From Akkermansiaceae bacterium (GTDB lineage Bacteria; Verrucomicrobiota; Verrucomicrobiia; Verrucomicrobiales; Akkermansiaceae), in assembly GCA_017798145.1 (NCBI GenBank), contig CP059069.1, positions 2,775,226 through 2,839,225 of the forward strand: 64,000 nucleotides of DNA, written 5' to 3'. Numbering within the stretch: the first letter of the stretch is position 1; every line of letters begins with the position of its first letter. Both the position numbers and the translations under genes were made by a program. The notes beneath the pieces were generated by a model. It was not told the DNA's origin. It saw nothing but the letters and a program-made list of their open reading frames with translations, and did not search any database. Of this stretch, positions 25,057-33,339 are shown piece by piece.

Positions 25057-25857
25057 CTACTCCTCCAGCCCGGTGAATTTCTCAGCGCCCTCTATCTCCA
25101 GCGTCGTCCACGGTGCGGCCGGTGCGAGGCCTGCATAACCCAATGCGGAAGGTGAAATGCCATCCGGCCCCGCATCGTGGAGCGCCGCGATGACGGCCGC
25201 CGGATCCAGCCTGTTGAGCGGGCGGGACACGTATCCCGCTCCGATGTCCACGCCATCGCTTTCCCGCGCCTCAAGGTGGAGGTGGGCCGGGTAATGCCCT
25301 CCCGCCGTGCCGACTGTGCCTATCACCCGGCCGCGCGGGACGAGCGTGCCGAGGCTGGTTTTGATATCGAGAAGGTGGGCGTACATCGTGTGTACGGGTT
25401 TTCCTTCCGGATCCCTGTGTGCGAGCACTACGATGTTTCCCCAGCCCGGGGAAGGTTCTCCGGCATAGACGACCAAGCCATCGCCGGCGGCGAAAACCGG
25501 ATCGCCGAGATCCGTGTTCATGCCGCCGATGCCGTTGAGGTCGTCGCCGGTGTGGTGGCCGCCGCGCTTCTCGTTCATCTCCCAGAATTTCTGCGCGTTG
25601 TACACCAGTGCGCCGTTCTCGGAGCCCATCGGGGTGTCCATTTTTGTGGCGGTGGGGATCATGTTCGCCTGCCAGGGGGAGAGGAAATGGAAACGCATGT
25701 CGGGCTTGCCGTCCTCCGGCATCCCAAACGGGACGTCGTAATCCTGGAAGCCCACAACCTTCACCTCCGCAACATTCGTCCGGGAGCTTTTCCAGACCGC
25801 ATAGCCGACGATGCCCGCCGCGATGACGAGGGTGATGAGAAGGCGTGCGGATTTCAT
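25057..25857 (-). CDS. M23 family (LytM-like) metallopeptidase
   Basis: A 266-residue protein with an N-terminal membrane anchor or signal ([17 protein letters not shown]). The M23 zinc site is present: HHTGDDLNG (His102, Asp106) and [10 protein letters not shown] (His192, His194), with the GDGLVVYAG and [10 protein letters not shown] strands between them. M23 enzymes cleave peptide crosslinks in peptidoglycan or regulate amidases. The unusual N-terminal 95 residues have no recognised domain. It is convergent with the HTH gene and divergent from the ferredoxin gene. Confidence 0.87.
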   Translation of the reverse strand: MKSARLLITLVIAAGIVGYAVWKSSRTNVAEVKVVGFQDYDVPFGMPEDGKPDMRFHFLSPWQANMIPTATKMDTPMGSENGALVYNAQKFWEMNEKRGGHHTGDDLNGIGGMNTDLGDPVFAAGDGLVVYAGEPSPGWGNIVVLAHRDPEGKPVHTMYAHLLDIKTSLGTLVPRGRVIGTVGTAGGHYPAHLHLEARESDGVDIGAGYVSRPLNRLDPAAVIAALHDAGPDGISPSALGYAGLAPAAPWTTLEIEGAEKFTGLEE

Positions 25858-25931
25858 TCTTGGGATTACGGGTTCCCGGCGGGTGGGTTTTCAGTGTTCA
25901 GCTTTCCGGGGATAGGTCAAACTTTCCGGGC

Positions 25932-26294
25932 ATGGATGTGGAATTGCAGAAAAGCGTGGCCGCCCTGAAGCTCGGAAAGATGGAGAGGCATATTTTCCTC
26001 TGCGCCCAGCCGACGGAAGCGAAGTGCTGCGATCCTGCGGCAGGCGCGGCCTCATGGGATTTCCTGAAACGCAGGCTCAAGGAACTCGGTTTGTGTGGGA
26101 ATGGGGAGAGGGTGATACTCCGCACCAAGGCGGACTGCCTGCGGGTCTGTGTGAGGGGGCCGGTGGCGGTCGTGTACCCGGAGGGTGTCTGGTACCACTC
26201 CTGCACGCCGGAGGTGCTGGAACGGATCATCACCGAGCACCTCGTCGGCGGAAACGTGGTGGAGGAATTTTGCGCTAGGAAACCAGCTCCCTGA
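25932..26294 (+). CDS. Thioredoxin-like [2Fe-2S] ferredoxin
   Basis: A 120-residue protein with the four-cysteine pattern of thioredoxin-like ferredoxins: [15 protein letters not shown], then [19 protein letters not shown] and [19 protein letters not shown] and the [11 protein letters not shown] end are also typical. These small proteins carry electrons or act in iron-sulfur metabolism. The ATG at 25932 was preferred over an upstream in-frame start at 25845 because conservation begins near it. Its last 20 bases overlap the end of the convergent pyrD gene. Confidence 0.88.
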   Translation: MDVELQKSVAALKLGKMERHIFLCAQPTEAKCCDPAAGAASWDFLKRRLKELGLCGNGERVILRTKADCLRVCVRGPVAVVYPEGVWYHSCTPEVLERIITEHLVGGNVVEEFCARKPAP

Positions 26295-27312
26295 CCAGCG
26301 CCGGGCCCTGATAGACGAAGGAGGTGTAGATCTGGACCAGATCCGCCCCGGCCCTGAATTTCTCCTCGGCATCCGCCCTCGATGAAATGCCGCCGACCCC
26401 GATGATGGGAATTTTCCCGGAGAAGGCGGAGTGGAAGGCGGCGAGCACATGGTTCGATTTCTCGAAAACAGGTTTACCGGAAAGGCCGCCCGCCTCGTTG
26501 GCCCACGGATGGTCTTTGACGGCATCGCGGTCGAGGGTGGTGTTGGTGGCGATCAGGCCGTCGAGGCCGCCGGCGAGGAATGCCGCCGCAAGATCCGCGA
26601 CCTGCCCGTCGGTCAGATCGGGGGCGACCTTGAAGAGGATGGGCACCTTTTTCCCATGCTCTGTGGCGAGCTTCTCCTGGGAACCTTTCAGCAGCTCCAG
26701 CAACCGCGCCGAGGAATCCGCCGCCTGCAGGTCGCGCAGGCCGGGGGTGTTCGGCGAGGAAAGGTTCACCGCGATGTAATCCGCGACCGGATAGGCTTTC
26801 TCAAGGCAGGCGAGGTAGTCGTCCGCCGCGTTCTCGTTGGGCGTGTCCTTGTTTTTCCCGATATTGAAACCGATGGGGCCGGAGAAATGTTTCGAGGCGC
26901 GGACGTTTTCCACCCCGGCATCGATGCCGGGGTTGTTGAAGCCCATGCGGTTGATGATGGCCTCATGCGGGATGAGGCGGAAGAGGCGCGGCTTCGGGTT
27001 CCCCGCCTGCGGGCGCGGCGTGATCGTGCCGATCTCGATGAATCCGAAGCCCAGCCTCCCGAGGGCGTCGATGGTGTTGCCTTCCTTGTCGAGCCCGGCG
27101 GCGAGGCCGATGCGGTTCGGGAATTCCAGCCCCATGAGCTTCACCGGCTCGCCCGCCAGGAGTGGTTGGGAGAGCGCTTTGAGCAGCCCGGTTTTCTCCG
27201 CAAGGCGCAGGGCCGCCATGCTCGCATGGTGAGCCACCTCCGCATCGAGGGAGAAGAGGATCTTGCGGGCGAGTGGGTAGGCGGCGGCGATCACGCGGGG
27301 ATCTTGGGCCAT
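26275..27312 (-). CDS. pyrD: Dihydroorotate dehydrogenase (quinone), class 2
   Basis: A 345-residue class 2 enzyme that oxidises dihydroorotate to orotate in pyrimidine synthesis and passes electrons to quinone at the membrane. FMN-binding features are visible: [64 protein letters not shown] [12 protein letters not shown] with the catalytic Ser, and C-terminal [20 protein letters not shown]. The N-terminal helices that bind the membrane ([18 protein letters not shown]) are present. ATG at 27312 is used; a GTG two codons earlier is possible. The aldolase gene lies upstream on the same strand, 100 bp away. Confidence 0.95.
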   Translation of the reverse strand: MAQDPRVIAAAYPLARKILFSLDAEVAHHASMAALRLAEKTGLLKALSQPLLAGEPVKLMGLEFPNRIGLAAGLDKEGNTIDALGRLGFGFIEIGTITPRPQAGNPKPRLFRLIPHEAIINRMGFNNPGIDAGVENVRASKHFSGPIGFNIGKNKDTPNENAADDYLACLEKAYPVADYIAVNLSSPNTPGLRDLQAADSSARLLELLKGSQEKLATEHGKKVPILFKVAPDLTDGQVADLAAAFLAGGLDGLIATNTTLDRDAVKDHPWANEAGGLSGKPVFEKSNHVLAAFHSAFSGKIPIIGVGGISSRADAEEKFRAGADLVQIYTSFVYQGPALVRELVS

Positions 27313-27412
27313 GGGCACGGATCTGGAAATCCCGAAAGATGGGACAGGATCACCGGCATGGTCCCAGGGGCACGGTTATTGCGGGGGTTTTCAGGCTCAA
27401 GCCCGCGCCGCA

Positions 27413-28441
27413 TCATTTCCCGAAGATGGTCTTGCCGGTGGAGCGGAGCTCGTCGCAGGCCTGCTTCATGCGGTCGCAGAGGCCCTGCTCGCCTTTCTTC
27501 AGGTAGGAGCGTGGGTCGTAATGCTTCTTGTTGCCGACCTCGCCGTCGATCTTGAGCACGCCCTCGATGTTCTGGCAGATGTGGGTGACGATGGGGCGGG
27601 TGAAGGCGTACTGGGTGTCGGTGTCGATGTTCATTTTCACCACGCCGTAGTCGAGGGTTTCCTGGAGATCCTCGGAGGAGGTGCCGGAGCCGCCGTGGAA
27701 GACGAGATCCATTTCCGCAGCAGCGCCGTGCTTGTCGGTGACGGCTTTCTGGCCGTCCTTGAGGATGGAGGGCTTGAGTTTCACCGCGCCGGGCTTGTAG
27801 GCGCCGTGGACGTTGCCGAAGGTGGCGGCGAACATGAAACGGCCGATGCCGCTGAGCGTTTCATACACCTGGAGCATGTCCTCCGGGGTGGTGTAGAGCT
27901 TCTCGATGGGCAGGCCGGAGGTGTCGTGGCCGTCCTCCTCGCCGCCGACGCAGCCGGCCTCCACCTCGAGGATGATGCCGAGTTCCGCGCATTCCTTGAG
28001 AAGCCCGACGGAAATCCTCATGTTCTCATCGAGATCGACGACCGAGCCGTCGAACATGTGGGACTGGAACAGCGGGCCCTTGCCGGCGGCGATGCGTTCG
28101 CGGGAGGCCTGGAGGAGGGGCTTGAGGAAGCCCTCCACTTTCTCCGGGTGGCAGTGGTCGGTGTGGAGGGCGATGAGGACATCGTGTTTTTCCGCAAGGA
28201 GATGGCAGGCTTCGGCCAGGACGATGGCACCGAAGGCGGCGTCCTTCACGGCGGTGCCGGATGCGAACTCGCCGCCACCGGTGGAGACCTGGATGATCCC
28301 GTCGGATTTCGCTTCGGAAAAGGCTTTGAGGGCGCCGTTGATCGTGGTGAGTGAGGTCACGTTGATCGCCGGGTAGGCGTAGCCGCCTTTCTGGGCGGCA
28401 TCGAGCATGGCGGCGTATTGTGCTGGGGTTGCGATAGGCAT
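27413..28441 (-). CDS. fba: Class II fructose-bisphosphate aldolase
   Basis: A 342-residue zinc-dependent aldolase that interconverts fructose 1,6-bisphosphate with dihydroxyacetone phosphate and glyceraldehyde 3-phosphate. Zinc and substrate residues are visible in IALHTDHCHPEKVEGF, EVEAGCVGGEEDG, FGNVHGAY, LVFHGGSGTSSEDL and VKMNIDTDTQYAF. The length and the MPIATPAQYAAMLDAAQKGG start agree with the long E. coli FbaA-type. The ATG at 28441 is unambiguous. Glycolysis and gluconeogenesis; cytoplasmic. Confidence 0.95.
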   Translation of the reverse strand: MPIATPAQYAAMLDAAQKGGYAYPAINVTSLTTINGALKAFSEAKSDGIIQVSTGGGEFASGTAVKDAAFGAIVLAEACHLLAEKHDVLIALHTDHCHPEKVEGFLKPLLQASRERIAAGKGPLFQSHMFDGSVVDLDENMRISVGLLKECAELGIILEVEAGCVGGEEDGHDTSGLPIEKLYTTPEDMLQVYETLSGIGRFMFAATFGNVHGAYKPGAVKLKPSILKDGQKAVTDKHGAAAEMDLVFHGGSGTSSEDLQETLDYGVVKMNIDTDTQYAFTRPIVTHICQNIEGVLKIDGEVGNKKHYDPRSYLKKGEQGLCDRMKQACDELRSTGKTIFGK

Positions 28442-28572
28442 AGGGACGCTGCGTAGCGGATTGCGTACCAAGGGGCAAGCCCCAAGAATCGCGCTTTTCG
28501 GAAGTGCCCCGGAGAGAAACCTTGAGCGGCGGGGGCGGGAAGGAACGCAATGCCGCGGAATCGACCGCGAGG

Positions 28573-29190
28573 TTACCCGGCTGATGCGGTTGTGCCCCTC
28601 TGGCGCACCGCCTCGAAGAGACACACGCCGGTGGCTACGGAGACGTTCAGGCATTCCACCTTCCCGGCCATGGGCAGCTTGGCGAGGAAATCGCAGTTCT
28701 CCTCGGTCAGGCGGCGCATCCCTTTTTCCTCCGCTCCCAGCACAAGTGCCAGCGGCCCCTTGAGGTCCAGCTCATAGAGGGTTTTCTCCGCCCGGTCCGA
28801 GGTGCCGACGAGCCACACACCGGCCTCCTTGAGCTGCTCCATCGTCCGCGCGAGGTTTGTGACCTGGGCGAATGGCACGTGATCCGCCGCGCCGACGGAT
28901 ACCCGCCGCACCGTCTCGGTGATCCCCACCGCCTTGTCCTTCGGCGCGATGACCGCATGAACCCCCGCACCGTCCGCCGTGCGCAGGATGGCGCCGAGGT
29001 TGTGGGGGTCCTGCACGCAATCGAGGATGAGCAGAAACGGCACTTCCGTTTCCGAGACGATGCGCATCAGGTCGTGCTCGTCGAGCGATGGGGTCGGCTT
29101 TTCCTCCGCCGCGGGTTTCACATGGCGGTTCTCCCGCGCTTGCCGGTTCCTGTCCCCATGGCTCCTCTCGCCGTATCCCTTTTTCTTCAC
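28573..29190 (-). CDS. rlmB: TrmH/SpoU family RNA 2-prime-O-methyltransferase (RlmB-like)
   Basis: A 205-residue SPOUT methyltransferase. Motif 1 is [20 protein letters not shown], motif 2 is [14 protein letters not shown], and motif 3 is [20 protein letters not shown], together forming the knotted SAM site. The family member RlmB methylates the ribose of a guanosine in 23S rRNA. The N-terminal substrate-binding domain of full RlmB is mostly missing; only a basic 40-residue extension precedes the catalytic domain, so the exact target RNA is uncertain. It precedes the aldolase gene on the same strand by 131 bp. Confidence 0.85.
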   Translation of the reverse strand: MKKKGYGERSHGDRNRQARENRHVKPAAEEKPTPSLDEHDLMRIVSETEVPFLLILDCVQDPHNLGAILRTADGAGVHAVIAPKDKAVGITETVRRVSVGAADHVPFAQVTNLARTMEQLKEAGVWLVGTSDRAEKTLYELDLKGPLALVLGAEEKGMRRLTEENCDFLAKLPMAGKVECLNVSVATGVCLFEAVRQRGTTASAG

Positions 29191-29244
29191 ACGGCGAGGG
29201 GAAAGCTTTTGGCCGCTAAGTTCAATCGCGAATCATGCGGATGC

Positions 29245-29278
29245 AAAAAGACCGGCGATCTCAGCAAGATCGCCGGTC
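29245..29278 (-). terminator. Rho-independent terminator of the second PEP-CTERM gene
   Basis: A perfect 12-bp stem (GACCGGCGATCT at 29250-29261 with AGATCGCCGGTC at 29267-29278) and a 5-base loop. On the minus strand it is followed by CTTTTTGC. It lies 32 bp past the stop of the PEP-CTERM gene. Confidence 0.88.
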
Positions 29279-29309
29279 TCAGGTGAATCGAACGATACCC
29301 AACCGAACC

Positions 29310-29975
29310 CTAGCGGCGGCGGCGGAGAAGCGCGAGGGCTCCGAACGCGCCGAGGAGGGCGGCGGAGGGCTCGGGGACTGCGTTAATCTGTACGTTGTCG
29401 ATACGGTTATTCCCGGTCGTGCCAGTGGCTCCACTGAATGTGATTCTGACAAAAGCGGTTGCTGCGTTGTCCAGAGCGCTTATGGAGGAAAGGTCGATTG
29501 TTTGAACCGCATACGAAGTGGCAGGGTTGTATGGCGTGCCGAAAGGGGTAAAAGCGGTTCCATCCGTAGAGTAAGAAACCTGATTGGAGATGAATCCTGT
29601 CGAAGTCTTCTGAGTAGCAAAAGTGATGATCGGATCGGTGAGGCCGGTCATTACGAAGGAAAACGTCATTGTGGCTCCGTTATTGGGAGTTCCGGTGCTC
29701 GCCCCTCCCTGTAGTGACAGCGACTGGCCACTAGGATCCGAATTGAGTGCGTTGACCGTACTCCCGCCGAAGGATGTAATGCCGGTGGAGCCCGTTGTTG
29801 TCCAGCCAGCCAGCGTGATGCTTCCGCTACCGCTTGTAGGTGCATAAGTCGTGCCATTGTTTGTGCTGGCAGTGAGCGTATTGAAGTTCCAGTAGGCGAT
29901 GGTCGCACCGTTACCGGAAACCGCTGCAAGGGCGGAGAAGGCCATGACGGCCAGGGATGTTGATTTGATTTTCAT
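29310..29975 (-). CDS. PEP-CTERM sorting-domain exported protein
   Basis: A 221-residue protein with signal peptide (MKIKSTSLAVMAFSALAAVSG) and C-terminal VPEPSAALLGAFGALALL-RRRR sorting signal. The middle, beginning ATIAYWNFNTLTASTNNGT, is the beta-sandwich type often called a YWNFN-starting PEP-CTERM protein in Verrucomicrobia, with DNAATAFVRITFSGATG and NRIDNVQINA strands before the tail. It is expected to be anchored or released at the surface by exosortase. ATG at 29975 is chosen as the start of the signal peptide. A sigma-54-type promoter lies 55 bp upstream and a terminator follows. Confidence 0.87.
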   Translation of the reverse strand: MKIKSTSLAVMAFSALAAVSGNGATIAYWNFNTLTASTNNGTTYAPTSGSGSITLAGWTTTGSTGITSFGGSTVNALNSDPSGQSLSLQGGASTGTPNNGATMTFSFVMTGLTDPIITFATQKTSTGFISNQVSYSTDGTAFTPFGTPYNPATSYAVQTIDLSSISALDNAATAFVRITFSGATGTTGNNRIDNVQINAVPEPSAALLGAFGALALLRRRR

Positions 29976-30300
29976 GGGGAATTGGATCCGGAGGGGAAGT
30001 TCGCGTCCGGACGTTTCAGGGATACGAGAAAGCAGCCTGCGTGCCAATGGAAAACTGTTACGGTTTCGCCATCTAACGACCCCCCTCGGCTGTCCCTAAG
30101 GGGGGAAATGGTTGATTGGACAAGGCATTTGGCGCGCGGCGGGAGCCGGGAAAAAGTGTGGAAATTTTCCGCGCAAAGGAGCAAGGCAAGAGGATCAACC
30201 CGATTGGGAAGGCTGCCATCGCCGGGCATTTTCCGACTTCACCCCGTTTTCCGAAACCGCGCGTGACAAGATCCCGGTATTTTCGGAGTTTCGGGTGGAG
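29976..30300. other. Intergenic region between PEP-CTERM and AddA-like genes
   Basis: About 325 bp. It holds the sigma-54-type promoter at 30030-30047 for the leftward gene and, at about 30079-30106, runs of C and G that could pair (CCCCCCTCGG ... AAGGGGGG) but without a T tract. The frame of the helicase gene is open upstream to 30112, but that stretch is not helicase-like. Nothing else recognised. Confidence 0.6.
30030..30047 (-). promoter_or_regulatory. Sigma-54 (RpoN) type -24/-12 promoter
   Basis: The minus-strand sequence TTGGCACGCAGGCTGCTT has the GG-N10-GC spacing required for sigma-54 and a full TTGGCACG -24 box; the -12 box is CTGC instead of TTGC. It is 55 bp upstream of the PEP-CTERM start codon. 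In other PEP-CTERM organisms, genes of this class are known to be driven by sigma-54 with the PrsK/PrsR two-component pair. Confidence 0.65.
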
Positions 30301-33300
30301 ATGGATGTTCTGGAAAAAAACCTGCTGTTGCTCGCTTCCGCCGGGTCGGGAAAGACGTTTACGCTGAGCGACCGGGTGATCGGCCTGATGGCGAAGGGCG
30401 TTGAGCCGGAAAAGATCGTGGCGCTGACCTTCACGCGGAAGGCGGCGGGGGAATTCGCCGATGCGATCCTGAAGAAGCTGGCGGATGCGGCGGACGATGC
30501 GGGCAAGGCGGCGGAGCTGGAGGGGAAATTCGGCGGGGGCGGTGTGGATTTCCCGGAGCTGCTGGAGAAGGTGGTGGGGAAGCTGCCGAGGCTGACGCTG
30601 GGGACGATGGACGGGTTTTTCGCGAAGGTGGTCAGGGGCTTCCAGTACGAGCTTGGCGTGACGGGAGGGCGCTTCGAGCTGCTGGAGGGCGAGGCGGCGG
30701 AGGGCGTGAAGGACGAGCTGCTGGAGGGGCTGCTGGACGGCGGCGCGGTGGTGGATGAGGAGGAGTTCCTGAATGTTTTCCGGAGGGCGACGGCGGGAAA
30801 GGAAGGCACGCGGGTGCTGGAGGAGCTGCGGGATTTCATCCAGGCCTGGCACGGCCATTTCCTCGGCGCAGCATCCTGCGAGTGGGGCCCTGCGGGGCTC
30901 TCCGGGGTGGAGATTTCCGATTGGGAAAAAGCCAAGGGCGGCCTCATCGCGCAGGCGCGGCGCGATTGGCCGGGGGTGGTGACGACGGACAAGCGGCAGG
31001 AAAAGGCGTTTGCCGCAATGATGGATGCGCTGGAGCGCCACACGGTCGGCAGCGGATCTCTGGACAAGGCCACGAGCCTGCTGAAGAGCGTGATGGATGC
31101 GGCGGCGGAGAGCGGCGGGGCGCTGGAGGTTTCCTTCTACAAGCCCTTCACCATCCCCGGCCTTGGGGCTCAGGCGCTGCGGGATCTCGTGGAGCTGGCG
31201 GCGCGCTGCGAGCTGGCGGCGGCGCTTTCCCGCACCCGCGGCGTTCACGGGGTGATCGCGGCCTACGATGCGCTCGTCGAGAGCGAGCTGAGGCGCAACG
31301 GCAAGCTGGGCTTCGACGACGTGAAGCGGCTGATGGGTTGCTGGATGAACGCGGAGGACGCCCGCCTGCGCAGGGAAGCCGTGGATTTCCGGCTGGATGC
31401 GAACTACGGCCACTGGTTGCTCGACGAATTCCAGGACACCAGCCGCGACGAGTGGAATGCGCTCAGCCCGCTCATCGACGAGGGCATGAGCGACGGCGAA
31501 TCCACGGTGTTCGTGGTTGGGGACAAGAAGCAGGCGATCTACGCATGGCGCGGCGGCGAGGTCGGGCTCTTCGGTGAGCTGAAGGATCACTATGGCGATG
31601 GCCTGAAGACCGAGACGATGGCGGAATCCTGGCGCTCCTGCCCCGAGGTGCTGGAGCCGGTGAACCGGGTCTTCGGGGATCATGAAACCATGGCGCGCCT
31701 TTTCGGCGGGGCGGCGGCGGGCGGATGGGAGTGGGAGGACCATGTTTCCGCGGAGCCTCTCAGGGATGCATCAAGGGCCGGGCACTCACGCGTCGAGGTG
31801 ATCGCCAAGGATGACAAGGCGGAGCGGGTGATCGCTTTGCTCAAGGAGCTCGGGATCGGTGAGAAAAGGCTGACCTGCGGGGTGCTGATGGATACCAACA
31901 GGCATGTTCGGGAGCTGGCCGATGCGCTGCGGGAGGCCGGCTTCCAGGTGGTGGAGGAAGGCGCGCGGGAGCCGGGCAAGGATCATCCGGTGGGTGTGCT
32001 GGTGTGGCAGCTGCTGCGCTGGCTGGCGGATCCGGCGGACAATTTCGCGCGTCAGACAGTGCTGATGTCGCCGCTGCGGGCGGTGCTGGAGGAGCGCTAC
32101 GGGACGGCGTGGCAGGCGGCCTGGGAAAGGCTCGGCGGGCGCGTTTCGGAGGCGGGTTTCGCCGGGATGCTTGGTGAGCTGCTTGCTGAAATCCATGGAG
32201 TGCTGGGCGATTTCGGCAGGCGCAGGGTGGCGGATCTGCTCGAAGCCCTCAGGGAGTTGGATCGCAAGGGCGTGCTGACCGCCAGGGAGGCGGCGGACTG
32301 GATTGGCCGGATGAAAATTTCCCAAAGCCCGGGTGTGGCGGCGGTGCAGGTGATGACCGTCCACAAGTCCAAGGGGCTGGGCTTCGATGTGGTCGTCCTG
32401 CCGGACATCCCGAAGGACAAGATCCCGGATTTCACCCACTACCGGACGGTGAGGGGCGAGGGCTGGCTCACCGCCGCACCCGCCAAATGGGCGCGGGCGA
32501 TGATCGCCGAGCTGCGCGTGCCGGAGGAATCGTGGGTCATCCGCCAGACCTATGAGGAGTTCTGCAAGCTCTACGTCGCCATGACGCGGGCGAAGCGCGG
32601 GCTCTACGTTTTCCTCGACACCCCGGCTGCCAGTGCGGACGAAGAAAAGGCCAGCCTGCCCAACTGGCTGATGGCATCGCTGGGTCTCGGCATGGGCGAC
32701 AGCGCGGTTTTCGAAACGGGGAATCCGGATTGGGCGGAGGGGATCGAGACTTTGCAAAAACCGCCTGCGGCAGGCCCGGCGGCCTTGGGGCGGGCGGTGG
32801 CGAAGCGCTCCCGCAGCACCCCGAGCGGACGGAAGAAAGACTCCGCCCCAGCAAGGGCGGGCGGGGGCGTGGGGCGGCGCTTCGGCACCGCCGTCCATGC
32901 CGCCTTCGAGCAGCTCGGCTGGCTCGATGAAGCGGAACCGGAGCTTCCCGCCGGGGAGGCTGGCGAGTGCGTCCGAAAAGCCCTCGCCGTAGGGGAAATC
33001 AACCGCCTTTTCCGCAGGGATGGCCGGGCGATCTCGCTTCACCGCGAGCAGAGGATCGAGGCGCTCATCTGCGGCAGCTGGATGAGCGGCGCCATCGACA
33101 GGTTGCACCTCCACCGCGATGGGGCGGGCAAGGTGGTGCGCGCCGAGATCATCGACTTCAAGACCGACCGGGTGACAAGCGCCGAAGAGCTGCGGGAAAA
33201 GTACGCGGGACAGATGGCCGCCTACCGGGAAGCCATCGCGCTCATGCATCCGCAGGCGGAAATCAGCAGCCTGCTGGTCTCCACCGCGCTTGGGGCTGTG

Positions 33301-33306
33301 GTGTGA
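30301..33306 (+). CDS. UvrD/AddA-like helicase-nuclease
   Basis: A 1001-residue superfamily 1 helicase with a C-terminal nuclease. Walker A ASAGSGKT is at residues 12-19. IVALTFTRKAAGEFADAI is motif Ia, LLDEFQDTS is motif II, VFVVGDKKQAIYAWRGGE is motif III, VMTVHKSKGLGFDVVVLPD is motif V and LYVAMTRAKRGLYVF is motif VI. The C-terminus has GRRFGTAVHAAFEQ, ICGSWMSGAIDRLHLH and AEIIDFKTDRV, the RecB-type PD-(D/E)xK nuclease. This is AddA/RecB architecture, which resects double-strand breaks. No AddB or RecC partner is adjacent. ATG at 30301 is chosen because the Q/Walker A region follows immediately. Confidence 0.88.
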   Translation: MDVLEKNLLLLASAGSGKTFTLSDRVIGLMAKGVEPEKIVALTFTRKAAGEFADAILKKLADAADDAGKAAELEGKFGGGGVDFPELLEKVVGKLPRLTLGTMDGFFAKVVRGFQYELGVTGGRFELLEGEAAEGVKDELLEGLLDGGAVVDEEEFLNVFRRATAGKEGTRVLEELRDFIQAWHGHFLGAASCEWGPAGLSGVEISDWEKAKGGLIAQARRDWPGVVTTDKRQEKAFAAMMDALERHTVGSGSLDKATSLLKSVMDAAAESGGALEVSFYKPFTIPGLGAQALRDLVELAARCELAAALSRTRGVHGVIAAYDALVESELRRNGKLGFDDVKRLMGCWMNAEDARLRREAVDFRLDANYGHWLLDEFQDTSRDEWNALSPLIDEGMSDGESTVFVVGDKKQAIYAWRGGEVGLFGELKDHYGDGLKTETMAESWRSCPEVLEPVNRVFGDHETMARLFGGAAAGGWEWEDHVSAEPLRDASRAGHSRVEVIAKDDKAERVIALLKELGIGEKRLTCGVLMDTNRHVRELADALREAGFQVVEEGAREPGKDHPVGVLVWQLLRWLADPADNFARQTVLMSPLRAVLEERYGTAWQAAWERLGGRVSEAGFAGMLGELLAEIHGVLGDFGRRRVADLLEALRELDRKGVLTAREAADWIGRMKISQSPGVAAVQVMTVHKSKGLGFDVVVLPDIPKDKIPDFTHYRTVRGEGWLTAAPAKWARAMIAELRVPEESWVIRQTYEEFCKLYVAMTRAKRGLYVFLDTPAASADEEKASLPNWLMASLGLGMGDSAVFETGNPDWAEGIETLQKPPAAGPAALGRAVAKRSRSTPSGRKKDSAPARAGGGVGRRFGTAVHAAFEQLGWLDEAEPELPAGEAGECVRKALAVGEINRLFRRDGRAISLHREQRIEALICGSWMSGAIDRLHLHRDGAGKVVRAEIIDFKTDRVTSAEELREKYAGQMAAYREAIALMHPQAEISSLLVSTALGAVV

Positions 33307-33339
33307 TGGCGGAATCCGCCTCCCGCCTGCGTTGCGCGC

